64,000 nt of DNA from Blastocatellia bacterium (GCA_026985075.1 JALSQX010000001.1:1-64000), one strand, 5' to 3'. Numbered from the stretch's first letter, positions 42,137 through 52,429 are shown. Notes: generated by a model from the sequence alone, not told the origin. Numbers and translations are program-made.

Positions 42137-42601
42137 GTGGCTGGTTATTACTTCGACAGTAGTGCTCTGGTTAAGCGTTATGCTTATGAATCAGGCACTG
42201 ATTGGGTCCTTCGCGTCACAGATCCAACCTCGGACAACGAAATTGTAGTTGCTCGGATTGCAGGTGCGGAGGTGCTCGCCGCTATTGTTAGAAAACAGCG
42301 TGCTGGTGAGGTGAGCGGTATCCAAGCTCAGCAGGCAGTGGCCGATTTTGAAGCCGACTTCGAGACGGAATATGACGTCATTGAGGTCACACCAGCCGTC
42401 GTCATGCGAGCGATGGACTTGATCAAGCGCTATGGACTCCGGGGCTATGATAGTATTCAACTTGCTTGCGCCATGGAAGTGAATGAAGTGCGTCTCTTGG
42501 TCGGTCTTGCCTCACTCGTTTTCGTCAGCGCTGATGGGAGGTTGAATGAAGTGGCGCGGGCCGAGGGATTACCTGTTGAGGACCCCAGTGCTCAGGGATA
42601 G
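42137..42601 (+). CDS. vapC: PIN-domain toxin (VapC-like)
   Basis: The 154-residue protein begins MAGYYFDSSALVKRYAYESG. The acidic residues of the PIN ribonuclease site are visible: Asp7 in YFDSSALVK, Glu in GAEVLAAI, Asp in YDSIQLACA and Asp in FVSADGRLNEVA. It starts with GTG directly after the antitoxin stop. VapC toxins cleave tRNA or rRNA; the target here is unknown. Confidence 0.85.
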   Translation: MAGYYFDSSALVKRYAYESGTDWVLRVTDPTSDNEIVVARIAGAEVLAAIVRKQRAGEVSGIQAQQAVADFEADFETEYDVIEVTPAVVMRAMDLIKRYGLRGYDSIQLACAMEVNEVRLLVGLASLVFVSADGRLNEVARAEGLPVEDPSAQG

Positions 42602-42674
42602 GGCTACCGCCGGGTTAACTTCAGGATTTCCCCATCCACAACTCATCGATATGGCAAGGGCTGACGAGGTTCTC

Positions 42675-42766
42675 CTCAGAACGTCATCACCAGGTCGGCG
42701 GGAAGGAGTTCTTGATGGAGGAAATCGGTGAGCGTCATCGGGGCGTCAATTTCGGGGATGAGGTCT
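42675..42766 (-). repeat. 92-bp direct repeat, copy 2 (native 3' end of the DsrE-like gene)
   Basis: This copy is the intact 3' end of the DsrE-like gene. It repeats 41726-41817 in the same orientation, 949 bases apart. The region 42602-42674 between the toxin stop and this copy shows no gene. Confidence 0.9.
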
Positions 42767-43095
42767 TCTTCTTTCAGGCCACACATGTACATCGATGACG
42801 AGCAGGCGAAGAATTTGACGTCGTGCCCGTGTTGCTTGGAGTCGCGCAGGAAGGTCTGGAGATTCTCAAAATCAGCCGCCTGCAAGCGCACGAGCGTCAT
42901 CTCTTCCAGATCTCGATAGGCTTCAGAGAAGTTCGGGTGGTTGATGCGCTCTTTGGTCAGCTTGAGGATGGCCTCATCGCGGAAGAAGACGCGGACAGAA
43001 ATCTCCGGTGAGGCCGTCAGGGCGCGAATGAGCGTGGCCACTTGAATCAGATTATTGAAACTTCCCCGGGAAACGATGATCGCCACTTTCTTCAC
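42676..43095 (-). CDS. DsrE/DsrF-like family protein
   Basis: I chose GTG 43095, 5 bases after GGAGGGGG on the minus strand, giving 139 residues that begin KKVAIIVSRGSFNNLIQVAT; a longer frame to 43287 lacks such a site. The DsrE-like fold is suggested by this start, ISVRVFFRDEAIL, and by VKFFACSSSMYMCGL with two cysteines. Family members move sulfur in relay systems or have unknown roles. It points away from metF, about 980 bases away. Confidence 0.75.
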   Translation of the reverse strand: MKKVAIIVSRGSFNNLIQVATLIRALTASPEISVRVFFRDEAILKLTKERINHPNFSEAYRDLEEMTLVRLQAADFENLQTFLRDSKQHGHDVKFFACSSSMYMCGLKEEDLIPEIDAPMTLTDFLHQELLPADLVMTF

Positions 43096-43516
43096 GCTGC
43101 CCCCTCCATGCCTGAAGCCATCGGATGAAACATGTTCCAACCTCTCTCCCGCAGCCGGTGAAGGCGGTGAACGGACGCCTCGCCCCGCAGCGATGTTTGC
43201 TCTCGCTGGCGTTGGTCGAATCGAACGATATCCTTTTCGCGCTTCGCCACCATCGGGTCTACGATAGAGTAGCCAACACCCCTCCATCCGTCAATGTCGC
43301 AGCCGAGCAACGAAAGCGTCAAACTCGTTTTTCATGTGGAGAGCGTGACGCCCTCCTGCCGATTGAGTGGGAGGACATCCCCTATCCCAGAACTTGCCTC
43401 CGAACTCCGCGATGTTCGCTCGTCATCAATAAGCGAGGTGCGTGTTGCCCAATGCCTCGGAGCAAGTCTGTGGGGATAGTCCCCGCTCTCTGGCTCATGG
43501 GATGGAGCGTGAGCCT

Positions 43517-43845
43517 CCCCGCGGTCCAGCCACGGGATTTCCAGGATGATCTCATCCGCCCTGGCTCGCCACCCTTGTGATGCCTCCCCGGCGTCAAACT
43601 GCAAGACTTCGTCATCGTCAGGCCCGGAGCTGGTCTCCAGGGTCTCTGACGCTCGGGAGCTACAGCCCGAGCGGTCTTTCGAAATACCCCGGAGCTGGTC
43701 TCCGGGGAGGGTGACTTCCTCCGCTACGCGAGCTCCCAACTGACGGCTCCCCGCGGTCCAGCCGCGGGGGCTTCTCCGGGGGAAGGAAGCCGTCATGGAC
43801 TCGCCGTCAAGGTGAGCCTCCCCGCCGACCGGCGGCAGGGCTTCT
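43517..43845 (+). repeat. Palindromic repeat cluster D
   Basis: H hairpins are at 43517-43537 (imperfect), 43749-43769 (perfect) and 43820-43840 (degenerate). B hairpins are at 43621-43641 and 43687-43707; the second precedes the perfect H by 62 bases with linker ending AGCTCCCAACTGACGGCT. Another hairpin, GCTCGGG/CCCGAGC, lies at 43651-43672. It occupies part of the 43,096-44,076 gap, where I see no gene. Confidence 0.8.
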
Positions 43846-43933
43846 GAGCTTTCCCTCTCTCTGCTCACCTGGCTGAGATCTCGCTTCTCGGTCGCTCTTG
43901 AATCTCCGGCCAGGAGTTTGATATAAAAAAAGG

Positions 43934-43962
43934 TTGTCAATAATGTTCTTTTCGGATAGTCT
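43934..43962 (+). promoter_or_regulatory. Possible promoter of metF
   Basis: TTGTCA at 43934-43939 and TAGTCT at 43957-43962 are 17 bases apart, just after an AT-rich run (ATATAAAAAAAGG). The leader to metF would be about 108 bases. Confidence 0.4.
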
Positions 43963-44076
43963 TAGTGGAAAACGGATGCGAACATGAAGAGGGGAGTGTT
44001 TCTTTACGGGAGGGAATTCGACATGTTCTATGAGGCTTCGGCCACCCGACGGTGAGGCATCGGTGGGGATGAAAAG

Positions 44077-45045
44077 ATGAGTTTAGCCGGAATCTTACAG
44101 CGAAAAAGTCAGCGTGGAGAGAAGATCTTCAGCGTGGAGATCAGCCCGCCGATGAACTATCCAGGATTGGTCAAAACCAGCGAGATGGTGGCCGCGCTCA
44201 GGGATCTGGATCTGGATAGTATTGCGCTGACCAACAACACCGGGGGGAGCTTCAAGCTCAATCCCTTAGCTGTGGTAGAGACGGTGCGGGCGGTATTGCG
44301 CAGCACTCCTATTATTGTCCACATCACCTCGCGCGATGAAGGGTCGGTGCGCACCGTATATACCCACGTCGACAACATGGCTCTCAATGGCGTATCGGAT
44401 GTGCTGGTCATTCGCGGCGATCCCAGTCCGACGAATTCCCGTCAAACGGACGCCTATAAGTTCACTACTGTGGAACTGGTCAAGCTGATGCATGAGTACA
44501 GCCAGCGGCAGCGCTACACGCTCGACATCTTCGTCGCCGGGCATCCTGAGTGGCAGCCTCATACGCTGTCCAAGCATATGCTCTATCAGCGTCAGAAGAT
44601 CGAGAATGGAGCCAGGGGCATTATCGCCAATATCGTGACGGCTCCGGAGAACTATTTTCGATATGTGGATGCCGCTCGCGCGCATGAAATTATGGTCCCC
44701 ATCGTTCCTTCGGTGATCCCGCTGACCAGCGTGAAACGCTGTGAATTTCTGGAGCGGCGATTGCATATTCCCGTCCCCGCGGCGGTCAAGGAGAGACTCC
44801 GGGCCGCTCGCAACAAAGAGGAAGCCCGGCGCATCGGCGTGGACATCTCCGGCGACATCGCCGAGGCGCTCTTGCAGCGAGGCGCTCCGGGCGTGAATTT
44901 CAACGTCATCTTCCCCCAGGATGTGCGATCGGTCAAGGAACTCCTCCAACGCGTGCGGGGATATGCGACAATCTGGGAGAAGTATCAGATTGAAGATCCG
45001 GAGGAGATCGATTATTTCGAATGCTTGCGGGAAGGCTATTTCTGA
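44077..45045 (+). CDS. metF: 5,10-methylenetetrahydrofolate reductase
   Basis: The 322-residue TIM-barrel protein contains KIFSVEISPP near the N-terminus, SIALTNNTGGSFKLNPL, VLVIRGDPSP and the flavin/folate region ANIVTAPENYFRYVDAAR. It reduces methylene-THF to methyl-THF for methionine synthesis. Length is normal. It is a single gene, separated by 123 bases from the exopolysaccharide operon. Confidence 0.87.
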   Translation: MSLAGILQRKSQRGEKIFSVEISPPMNYPGLVKTSEMVAALRDLDLDSIALTNNTGGSFKLNPLAVVETVRAVLRSTPIIVHITSRDEGSVRTVYTHVDNMALNGVSDVLVIRGDPSPTNSRQTDAYKFTTVELVKLMHEYSQRQRYTLDIFVAGHPEWQPHTLSKHMLYQRQKIENGARGIIANIVTAPENYFRYVDAARAHEIMVPIVPSVIPLTSVKRCEFLERRLHIPVPAAVKERLRAARNKEEARRIGVDISGDIAEALLQRGAPGVNFNVIFPQDVRSVKELLQRVRGYATIWEKYQIEDPEEIDYFECLREGYF

Positions 45046-45168
45046 GCCATCGGTCACGATCCACGATGAGCGCCGCGAGCTTGGAAGAGAGGGGATGAAA
45101 GAGGTTCGAGACGGCTCTCTGTCTTTCCCTCCCGAGGCTGGAAACAGACTGTTCATTCTGGATTGAGT

Positions 45169-47418
45169 ATGTCGGAGCGAGATGAGCGAACCCACTTGCC
45201 GGCCCCAGCCGATGCCGGCGCGATAGATCGCCACATCGTCACCCGCGTGTATCCCATCGGATATGGCCACGAGCGCTATGGAACGGCGGTGGAACGGGAC
45301 GTTCATCTGCTGGACTACTGGCGCATCATCAAGAAGCGCAAGTGGGTTGTTCTCGGCGTCCTGATGATGGTGGTGACGGTGGTGGCCATCCGCATGTACC
45401 GGGCGCGCCCCATTTATCAAGCGTCGGGCAAAGTGATCATCAACCAGCAGACGCCGGTACCGCTGGCCAACAAGCAGGAAGCCCTCTCTTATTCCTCCAA
45501 CGATACCCAGTATCTGCGCACGCAGATCAACGTCTTGCAGAGTCGCACGTTGGCTCGACGGGTGATTGAAGAACTCTCCCTGGACCGTCAGCCCGAGTTC
45601 GCCGGCTTCGCCCGGATTCGTGATGCGGCGCTGCGGGATAAGTTGATGGTTGATCGCTTCCTGAGCGGTTTACGGGTCGAACTCATCCGCGACACGCGCA
45701 TCGTCAAAGTGACCTATGAGTCGCCCGATCCCCAGTTGGCCGCTCAGATCGTCAATGCCCTGATGGATCAGCTCATCGAGTACACGCTGACGGCCCGGTT
45801 CGAATCGACCCGCCAGGCGCGAGAATGGCTCAATAAGCGGCTCACCGAATTGCGAGAGAAGCTCGAGCAGTTACAGGAAGAATTAGTGCGCTATAGTCGA
45901 GAGCACGAGATCATTCAACTCGATGAGAATCAGACGATCGCCATTGAGCGGTTGACCGATCTGAATCGACGATTGGTGGAAGCGGAGGCCGAGCGCATCC
46001 GCGCCGAGACGCTCTACCGGTTGAGTCGGGAGGCCGATGTCGATACATTGCCGCCGGTCCTGTCCAATCCCATTGTGCAAACACTGCGGCAGCGCTTGGC
46101 CGACGATCGGCGGCGGCTGGTGAAGCTCCAACAACAATACACCGATGAGTGGCCGGAGGTCAGATCGCTCAAAGAGCAGATCGCCGAAACCGAGCAGCAA
46201 CTGGCCGAAATCAAGAAACAGATACTGGCCAAGATCGAGGCCGATTATAAGGCGGCGCGTACGCGAGAGGAGAATCTGCGCGCCGAGCTGATGGCCCAGC
46301 GGGCCGAGACCTTGCGTCAGAACGAGCGAGCCATCAATCTGTCCATCAAGCAACAGCAGGTGGAAGCCAGCGCCCAACTCTATCGCAGCCTGCTGCAGAA
46401 GATGAACGATGTCGATCTCCTCTCCACGTTGACCACGACGAACATTCAGATTCTGGACCGCGCTCAGGTGCCGACGGCGCCAGCGCGGCCGCGCAAACTG
46501 TTCTACACGGGTATGAGCGGATTGGTCGGATTGCTGTTGGGGATTCTGCTGGCGCTGTTCATCGAGTACCTGGATAATACGGTGAAATCGACCGAGGACG
46601 TGGATCGGTTGCTGGGTCTCCCGTCGCTGGGCGTCGTGCCCGCTCTGGAGAGCTTGGAGCGAAAGAGGCGACTGGCGCTGCCGCGGTGGGGTCGAGAGCG
46701 CCGGACGACGAAGCCCATCCTCATCCTCGACGAGCAGCATCGGTCGAGCTTTGCCGAAGCCTTCCGGTCCTTGCGGACCTCGGTGCTCCTGTCGCACGCC
46801 GAGCGCCCGCCGCGCACTATCCTGTTCACCAGCAGCAGTCCGGGCGAAGGGAAGACGACGACGGCCGTCAATACGGCGATCAGTTTGACGCAAACCGGTG
46901 CGCGCGTCATGCTCGTCGACGGCGATCTTCGCAAGCCGGGATTGCATAAGATGCTCAACATCAGCAATCAACCCGGGCTGAGTACCTATTTGACGCGCGG
47001 GATCGCCATCGATTCGGTGATCGTTCAGAATCACATTGATAACCTCTGGGTCATTCCATCGGGACCGGTACCTCCCAATCCATCGGAGTTGCTCTCATCG
47101 CGAAAGATGCGCGAAGCCGTCAGGGCATTGAGCGAGCAATACGATTTCGTCATCCTGGACTCGCCGCCCGTCTCTACGCCCGACGCCTTGATTCTCTCCA
47201 CCATGGTCGATGGGGTCATCCTGGTCATTCGGTGTGGCGAGACGCCGCGCGAACTGGTGCAACGCGCCAAGCAGTCGCTCCAGGACGTGAACGCGAAAAT
47301 ATTCGGCGTAGTGCTCAATCGGATGGACGTCGGGCAAGACGGCTACTATTACTACTACTACCGATATTACTACGCCGATGAAGAGCCGCAAGACGAATCG
47401 CCGATGGTCGAGGGATGA
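45169..47418 (+). CDS. Wzc-like polysaccharide co-polymerase / tyrosine autokinase
   Basis: The 749-residue inner-membrane protein has a Wzz domain (VHLLDYWRIIKKRKWVVLGV), long periplasmic coiled coils (about residues 200-400), a second membrane helix (GLLLGILLALFIEYLD) and a cytoplasmic BY-kinase. The Walker A is SSPGEGKTTT, the A' is VMLVDGDLRKP and the B is FVILDSPP. The tail holds a Tyr cluster (YYYYYYRYYY) for autophosphorylation. A TTG at 45163 is also in frame. It controls chain length and export. Confidence 0.92.
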   Translation: MSERDERTHLPAPADAGAIDRHIVTRVYPIGYGHERYGTAVERDVHLLDYWRIIKKRKWVVLGVLMMVVTVVAIRMYRARPIYQASGKVIINQQTPVPLANKQEALSYSSNDTQYLRTQINVLQSRTLARRVIEELSLDRQPEFAGFARIRDAALRDKLMVDRFLSGLRVELIRDTRIVKVTYESPDPQLAAQIVNALMDQLIEYTLTARFESTRQAREWLNKRLTELREKLEQLQEELVRYSREHEIIQLDENQTIAIERLTDLNRRLVEAEAERIRAETLYRLSREADVDTLPPVLSNPIVQTLRQRLADDRRRLVKLQQQYTDEWPEVRSLKEQIAETEQQLAEIKKQILAKIEADYKAARTREENLRAELMAQRAETLRQNERAINLSIKQQQVEASAQLYRSLLQKMNDVDLLSTLTTTNIQILDRAQVPTAPARPRKLFYTGMSGLVGLLLGILLALFIEYLDNTVKSTEDVDRLLGLPSLGVVPALESLERKRRLALPRWGRERRTTKPILILDEQHRSSFAEAFRSLRTSVLLSHAERPPRTILFTSSSPGEGKTTTAVNTAISLTQTGARVMLVDGDLRKPGLHKMLNISNQPGLSTYLTRGIAIDSVIVQNHIDNLWVIPSGPVPPNPSELLSSRKMREAVRALSEQYDFVILDSPPVSTPDALILSTMVDGVILVIRCGETPRELVQRAKQSLQDVNAKIFGVVLNRMDVGQDGYYYYYYRYYYADEEPQDESPMVEG

Positions 47419-47449
47419 GGGCGTTCGCCAGGTCGACTGGCGGGACACG

Positions 47450-48220
47450 ATGATTGATATTCACTGTCACATTTTACCGGAACTCGATGATGGTGTTCGT
47501 ACGCTGGACGAATCTCGGGCGTTAGGGGAACTCCTCATCGACCAGGGGGTGACGACTGTGGTCGCCACGCCTCATGTGTTCGATCTCCGCTACCCGACGC
47601 CATCCAGCGATGAGATCATGGGTCAATTGTCTCGCGTGAAGGAGGCGCTGGCTGGGCGAGTGAACATCGTGTGTGGAGCAGAAGTTCGTCTCGTCCCCGA
47701 GATCATGACGGTGCTGGATCGGAAAGAGATCTTCATCAATGGCGGACGGTACCTGTTGATCGAGTTCCCCGGTGGGCTCATTCCTCATGGGACGGAGAAT
47801 CTGCTCTTCGAGTTGATGGCCGTGGGCGTTCGACCGATCATCGCCCATCCCGAACGGCATCGTCGTCTTCTGGCCGATCCAGATCGACTCGCCCGGTTGG
47901 TTCAGATGGGATGCTACGCGCAATTGGATGCGCCATGTCTGCTGGAGAAGCGCGAGCAGCGGCGCATCGCCCTCGGGTGGATCCGGGCGGGATTGATTCA
48001 CTGTGTCGCCTCCGATGCGCATCGACCGCGTTGGCGACCGCCGAAGCTCATCACCGCCTATCAGGAGGTGGAGAAGACATGCGGCCTGGAGATCGCCCGG
48101 GCGTTGTTCATCGAGAACCCGCGAGCCATCATCCAGGACGAAGAACTTCCCTTCGCTCCCGCTGTGGAGCCGGCGCGGAAGCCCATCGGTGGATGGTGGC
48201 GACGATGGTGGTGGACATGA
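47450..48220 (+). CDS. CpsB-like PHP protein-tyrosine phosphatase
   Basis: The 256-residue protein begins MIDIHCHILPELDDGVRTLD, with the metal-binding HCH of the PHP family, then TTVVATPHVF, GAEVRLVPE, IAHPERH and CVASDAHRP. These Mn-dependent phosphatases dephosphorylate BY-kinases, here the preceding gene product. The ATG at 47450 is preferred over upstream in-frame starts that overlap the kinase gene. The last residues are Trp/Arg-rich. Confidence 0.88.
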   Translation: MIDIHCHILPELDDGVRTLDESRALGELLIDQGVTTVVATPHVFDLRYPTPSSDEIMGQLSRVKEALAGRVNIVCGAEVRLVPEIMTVLDRKEIFINGGRYLLIEFPGGLIPHGTENLLFELMAVGVRPIIAHPERHRRLLADPDRLARLVQMGCYAQLDAPCLLEKREQRRIALGWIRAGLIHCVASDAHRPRWRPPKLITAYQEVEKTCGLEIARALFIENPRAIIQDEELPFAPAVEPARKPIGGWWRRWWWT

Positions 48221-48256
48221 CGTGAGCGCGCATCACGAAGTTGAGGAGGAGCATCC

Positions 48257-49582
48257 ATGTCTGAGATTTGTGTGATTGGAGTGGGACATGTTGGATTGGT
48301 CACAGCGGTCTGTTTGGCGAAACTGGGTCACTCGGTCATTGGCGTCGATAAGAATGCCGAGCGCATCGATCAGCTCAATCGCGGACAATGCCCGTTCTAC
48401 GAGCCGGGACTGGACGAACTCCTCGACGAAGGCCTCCGGCAGGGACGACTCGCGTTCTCCACTCGGTTGAGCGATGGCATTGTGGGGAGCGAGATCATTT
48501 TCATTTGCGTGGGGACGCCAGCGGTGGCCGATGGTCGCGCGGATATGTCGCAGGTGGAAGAAGTCGCCCGCGCCGTCGCCCAGCACATGACCGGCTATAA
48601 ACTGATTGTAGAGAAGAGCACCGTGCCGGTCAAAACCTCGCAATGGATCAAACGAACCATCGGATTATTGAATCGACGGGGCGTGGCATTCGATGTGGCC
48701 AGTAATCCCGAATTCCTGCGCGAGGGATCGGCCATTCACGACTTCATGCATCCGGATCGCATCGTCATCGGCGTGGAATCCGAGCGGGCGAAAGCATTGA
48801 TGCTCAGGCTCTATGAGGGCTTCGATTGTCCCATTTTGGTCACCGACATCAGCACGGCCGAGATCATCAAGCATGCCTCCAATTCGTTCCTCGCCATGAA
48901 GATCTCTTACATCAACATGATTGCCGATCTCTGCGAGCGGGCGGGAGCCGATGTGCGCATGGTCGCCGAAGGCATGGGATATGACGCGCGGATTGGACGG
49001 GCGTTTCTGGATGCCGGCGTCGGATATGGCGGGAGTTGCTTTCCCAAGGACGTGAAAGCCTTCGCCGCGCTGGCCGAAGAACTGGGCGTGAACTTCGGAT
49101 TGCTCAGAGAAGTCGATCGTATCAACGAGGCGCGCATCGAGCGCCTGATGGCCAAGTTGCGGGAAGCGCTCTGGGTATTGAATGGGAAGCAAATCGGCGT
49201 TCTCGGGCTCGCGTTCAAGCCCGACACGGATGACATTCGTGAGGCGCCCAGCGCGCGATTGATCGACCGGTTGCTCAGGGAGACGGATATGCGGTTGAAA
49301 CTCTACGATGTGAAGGCGATGTCGGCGATGCGAGAACTCTATCCGCCGGACGAGCGCCTCGCTTACGTCGACTCGCCGTATGAAGCGGCCCGGGATGCCG
49401 AAGCCATCGTCATTTTGACCGAGTGGGACGAATTCAAGAAGCTCGATTTGATGAAACTCAAGGGCGTGATGCGGACGCCGATCATCGTGGATGGACGGAA
49501 CATCTTCGAGCCCGATCACATGCAGGAGTTGGGATTCGAATATTACTGCATGGGGCGGAAGAATATCAGAAATCATTTTTGA
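48257..49582 (+). CDS. ugd: UDP-glucose 6-dehydrogenase
   Basis: The 441-residue enzyme has the NAD-binding ICVIGVGHVGLVTAVCLA, the catalytic Cys in GYGGSCFPKDVKAF and the C-terminal domain with LGLAFKPDTDDIREAPS. It oxidises UDP-glucose to UDP-glucuronate, the substrate of the UXS-like gene that follows. GGAGGAGC precedes the ATG. Confidence 0.93.
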   Translation: MSEICVIGVGHVGLVTAVCLAKLGHSVIGVDKNAERIDQLNRGQCPFYEPGLDELLDEGLRQGRLAFSTRLSDGIVGSEIIFICVGTPAVADGRADMSQVEEVARAVAQHMTGYKLIVEKSTVPVKTSQWIKRTIGLLNRRGVAFDVASNPEFLREGSAIHDFMHPDRIVIGVESERAKALMLRLYEGFDCPILVTDISTAEIIKHASNSFLAMKISYINMIADLCERAGADVRMVAEGMGYDARIGRAFLDAGVGYGGSCFPKDVKAFAALAEELGVNFGLLREVDRINEARIERLMAKLREALWVLNGKQIGVLGLAFKPDTDDIREAPSARLIDRLLRETDMRLKLYDVKAMSAMRELYPPDERLAYVDSPYEAARDAEAIVILTEWDEFKKLDLMKLKGVMRTPIIVDGRNIFEPDHMQELGFEYYCMGRKNIRNHF

Positions 49583-49678
49583 GGGGTTGATCGCAAACGG
49601 GATGGCTCGACTCTCGGACGCCAGAGGTGAGAGCCTCCAGATGGCGCATCCGACGTTTGACATCCGGAGATAGCCTGT

Positions 49679-50641
49679 ATGGCCACCGTACTCATCACCG
49701 GCGGAGCCGGATTTTTAGGATCACACCTCTGCGATCGATTCTTGGCCGAAGGGTGGGAGGTCATCGCCATGGATAGTTTTCTCACCGGGACGCCGGACAA
49801 TCTCGCTCACCTGTTCGGCCAATCGCGGTTTCGATTCATCAAATACGATGTGACCCAGTATATTTTCGTCCCGGGCTCCATCGATCTCGTCCTCCACTTC
49901 GCCTGTCCGGCCAGTCCGGTCGATTATTTGCGATACAAGATTCACACCATGAAGGTTGATTCGTTGGGGACGCTTCATACGCTGGGGTTGGCCAAAGCGA
50001 AGGGCGCGCGTTATCTCCTCGCCTCCACGTCGGAGATTTACGGAGATCCGGAAGTCCACCCGCAGCCGGAAACATACTGGGGACACGTCAACCCCATCGG
50101 TCCGCGCTCGGTGTACGATGAGGCCAAGCGATTCTCCGAAGCGTTGAGCATGGCCTACTATCATACCCATGGCGTGGATGTGCGCATCGCCCGCATCTTC
50201 AATGTCTATGGCGAGCGGATGCGCATGAACGATGGTCGGGCCATTCCCACATTCATCGTTCAGGCGCTTCGCCGAGAGCCCATCACCGTCTATGGTGATG
50301 GGACGCAAACGCGGAGCTTCTGCGAGGTGAGTGATCTGGTCGATGGCGTCTATCGACTGGCCACGCGACCCGATCTGGCCGGGGAAGTCGTCAACCTGGG
50401 GAATCCGGAAGAATACGCCATCATCGAGTTAGCTCAGACGGTGAAAGAACTCACCGGCTCATCATCGGAAATCGTATTCAAGCCGTTGCCCGCCGATGAT
50501 CCCAAGAGGCGGCGACCGGATATCACCAAGGCCAAGCGATTGCTCGGATGGCAACCCCTGGTCGGCCTCCGGGAAGGCTTGGAGCGCACTATCGCTTATT
50601 TTCGACGGAAGTTACAGGAGATCGGAGAGGCATATGAATGA
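49679..50641 (+). CDS. UDP-glucuronate decarboxylase-like SDR (UXS type)
   Basis: The 320-residue extended SDR has [14 protein letters not shown] (NAD-binding), [11 protein letters not shown] and the YDEAKR catalytic Tyr-x3-Lys, with [14 protein letters not shown], the usual UXS pattern. It should convert UDP-glucuronate to UDP-xylose. It overlaps the next gene by 8 bases. Confidence 0.88.
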   Translation: MATVLITGGAGFLGSHLCDRFLAEGWEVIAMDSFLTGTPDNLAHLFGQSRFRFIKYDVTQYIFVPGSIDLVLHFACPASPVDYLRYKIHTMKVDSLGTLHTLGLAKAKGARYLLASTSEIYGDPEVHPQPETYWGHVNPIGPRSVYDEAKRFSEALSMAYYHTHGVDVRIARIFNVYGERMRMNDGRAIPTFIVQALRREPITVYGDGTQTRSFCEVSDLVDGVYRLATRPDLAGEVVNLGNPEEYAIIELAQTVKELTGSSSEIVFKPLPADDPKRRRPDITKAKRLLGWQPLVGLREGLERTIAYFRRKLQEIGEAYE

Positions 50642-51896
50642 GGTCGCTGTCATGGGACTGGGATATGTGGGCCTTCCGCTGGCGTTAGCGTTTGCCGAGC
50701 GGGGGCTGAGGACCTACGGGATCGATGTCGATGCCCGGCGCGTGGAGCTCCTCCGGGCGGGGACATCGTACATTGGCGATGTGACCGATGAGCAAGTGCG
50801 GCGCGCTCGGGCCCGGTTCACTCCCACGACCGAGACGGCAGTGCTCGACCGCGCCGAGGCCGTGATCATCTGCGTCCCCACGCCGCTGCGCAAGACCCGA
50901 GATCCGGATATCTCCTACATCATCGCGGCCGCCGAAGAAGTGGCGCGCCACATTCACCGGGGCATGCTCATCATCTTGGAGAGCACGACGTATCCGGGGA
51001 CGACCGAAGAGGTCCTCAAACCCATTCTCGAAGGGAGCGGCTTGAAAGTCGGTCGAGACATCTTTCTCGCTTTTTCGCCCGAGCGGATCGATCCCGGCAA
51101 TAAACGATATACGATTCGGAATACGCCCAAGGTCGTCGGGGGCGTCACGCCCGCTTGCACCAAGCGCGCCGTGGAACTCTATCGGCGCATCATCGAGCGC
51201 GTCATTCCCGTATCTTCGGCCAAGACGGCGGAGTTGGTGAAACTCCTGGAAAACACGTTCCGGGTGATCAACATCGGGTTGGTCAATGAGATGACCATGC
51301 TCTGTCGGCGCATGGGGGTCGATGTCTGGGAAGTGGTGGACGCGGCGGCGACCAAGCCATTCGGATTCATGCCGTTTTATCCCGGCCCGGGGATTGGCGG
51401 CCATTGCATCCCCGTCGATCCGCTCTATCTCTCCTGGAAAGCCAAACTGTTCAACTTCACCACGCGATTCATCGAGTTGGCCGACGAGATCAATCGTCGC
51501 ATGCCCGAGTATGTGGTCGGCTTGGTCGCCGACGCGCTCAACGATCACGGCAAGCCGATTCGAGGATCTCATATCCTCCTGCTGGGCGTGGCCTACAAGA
51601 AGGATGTGGCTGATACCCGGGAATCCCCGGCTCTGGAGGTTTTAGAGTTACTGTTGCGGCGAGGGGCTCATGTTCTCTATAATGATCCATTTGTACCTGA
51701 ATTGGTGAGCAATGGACGACGATGGTGCTCATCCGAATTGAATGAACCGTTATTCGAGGAGGTCGATTGTAGCGTGATCTTGACCGATCACAGCCTCTAC
51801 GATTGGCCGTGGATTGTGAACTGTTCGAAACTGGTGGTGGATACGCGGAACGCCACGAGGGGCTTAACCGCACGAGGAAAAATTTATCGCTTATGA
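50634..51896 (+). CDS. Nucleotide-sugar dehydrogenase (WecC/UDP-HexNAc type)
   Basis: The 420-residue protein begins [20 protein letters not shown] and has the catalytic [15 protein letters not shown], typical of UDP-N-acetyl-hexosamine 6-dehydrogenases rather than UDP-glucose dehydrogenase. The C-terminal domain has [23 protein letters not shown] 50634 overlaps the UXS stop and is preferred. Its stop overlaps the next start (ATGA at 51893-51896). Confidence 0.87.
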   Translation: MNEVAVMGLGYVGLPLALAFAERGLRTYGIDVDARRVELLRAGTSYIGDVTDEQVRRARARFTPTTETAVLDRAEAVIICVPTPLRKTRDPDISYIIAAAEEVARHIHRGMLIILESTTYPGTTEEVLKPILEGSGLKVGRDIFLAFSPERIDPGNKRYTIRNTPKVVGGVTPACTKRAVELYRRIIERVIPVSSAKTAELVKLLENTFRVINIGLVNEMTMLCRRMGVDVWEVVDAAATKPFGFMPFYPGPGIGGHCIPVDPLYLSWKAKLFNFTTRFIELADEINRRMPEYVVGLVADALNDHGKPIRGSHILLLGVAYKKDVADTRESPALEVLELLLRRGAHVLYNDPFVPELVSNGRRWCSSELNEPLFEEVDCSVILTDHSLYDWPWIVNCSKLVVDTRNATRGLTARGKIYRL

Positions 51897-52429
51897 CTGA
51901 GGTGGTCAAACTTGACGATTTGGAGTTCAGCCGACAAGAGTTGTGGTATGCCATTCATACCAAGCCTCGTCAGGAGGATTTCGCCGAGGCCAACTTGCGC
52001 AATCTGGGGTTGCCGACCTTCAATCCCAAGTTGAAGGAGAAAAAGCTCATTCGAGGCGTTCGGCAGGACGTGATAAAACCACTGTTTCCCAGTTACATCT
52101 TCTGCAAGTTTCGCTGCCGGGATTTTCTCCGGGCGGTCAAATATGCGCGCGGCGTTCGCGATATCGTTCGCGCCGGCGATATTCCCATCCCGGTGGGCGA
52201 GGAGATCATCGCCGTCATCCGTCAGCGCATGAAGGGTGGGTATGTGGTTATCGAACCGCCCAAATTCAACCCCGGCGATAAGGTGGTGGTCGAGGATGGA
52301 CCCTTGCGGGGATTCGTCGGCATCTTCGAGCGAGAGACCAAAGATTCGGAGCGTGTCGTCATCCTGTTGAACACGATCAAATATCAAGCGCGGGTGGTGA
52401 TGGAGCGAGAGCATTTGAAGAAGATCTGA
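51893..52429 (+). CDS. NusG-like specialised antiterminator (RfaH/UpxY type)
   Basis: The 178-residue protein has an NGN domain (LWYAIHTKPRQEDFAEANLR, then LFPSYIFCKF) and a C-terminal KOW (FNPGDKVVVEDGPLRGFVGI). General nusG normally lies with secE and rplK; here the gene is within a polysaccharide operon, so it is more likely to promote elongation through this long operon. Confidence 0.85.
   Translation: MTEVVKLDDLEFSRQELWYAIHTKPRQEDFAEANLRNLGLPTFNPKLKEKKLIRGVRQDVIKPLFPSYIFCKFRCRDFLRAVKYARGVRDIVRAGDIPIPVGEEIIAVIRQRMKGGYVVIEPPKFNPGDKVVVEDGPLRGFVGIFERETKDSERVVILLNTIKYQARVVMEREHLKKI

Noticed and set aside
43125..43580. 151-codon plus-strand frame between the DsrE-like gene and metF
   Set aside because: No ribosome site, no domain, and it overlaps repeat cluster D and the DsrE upstream region.
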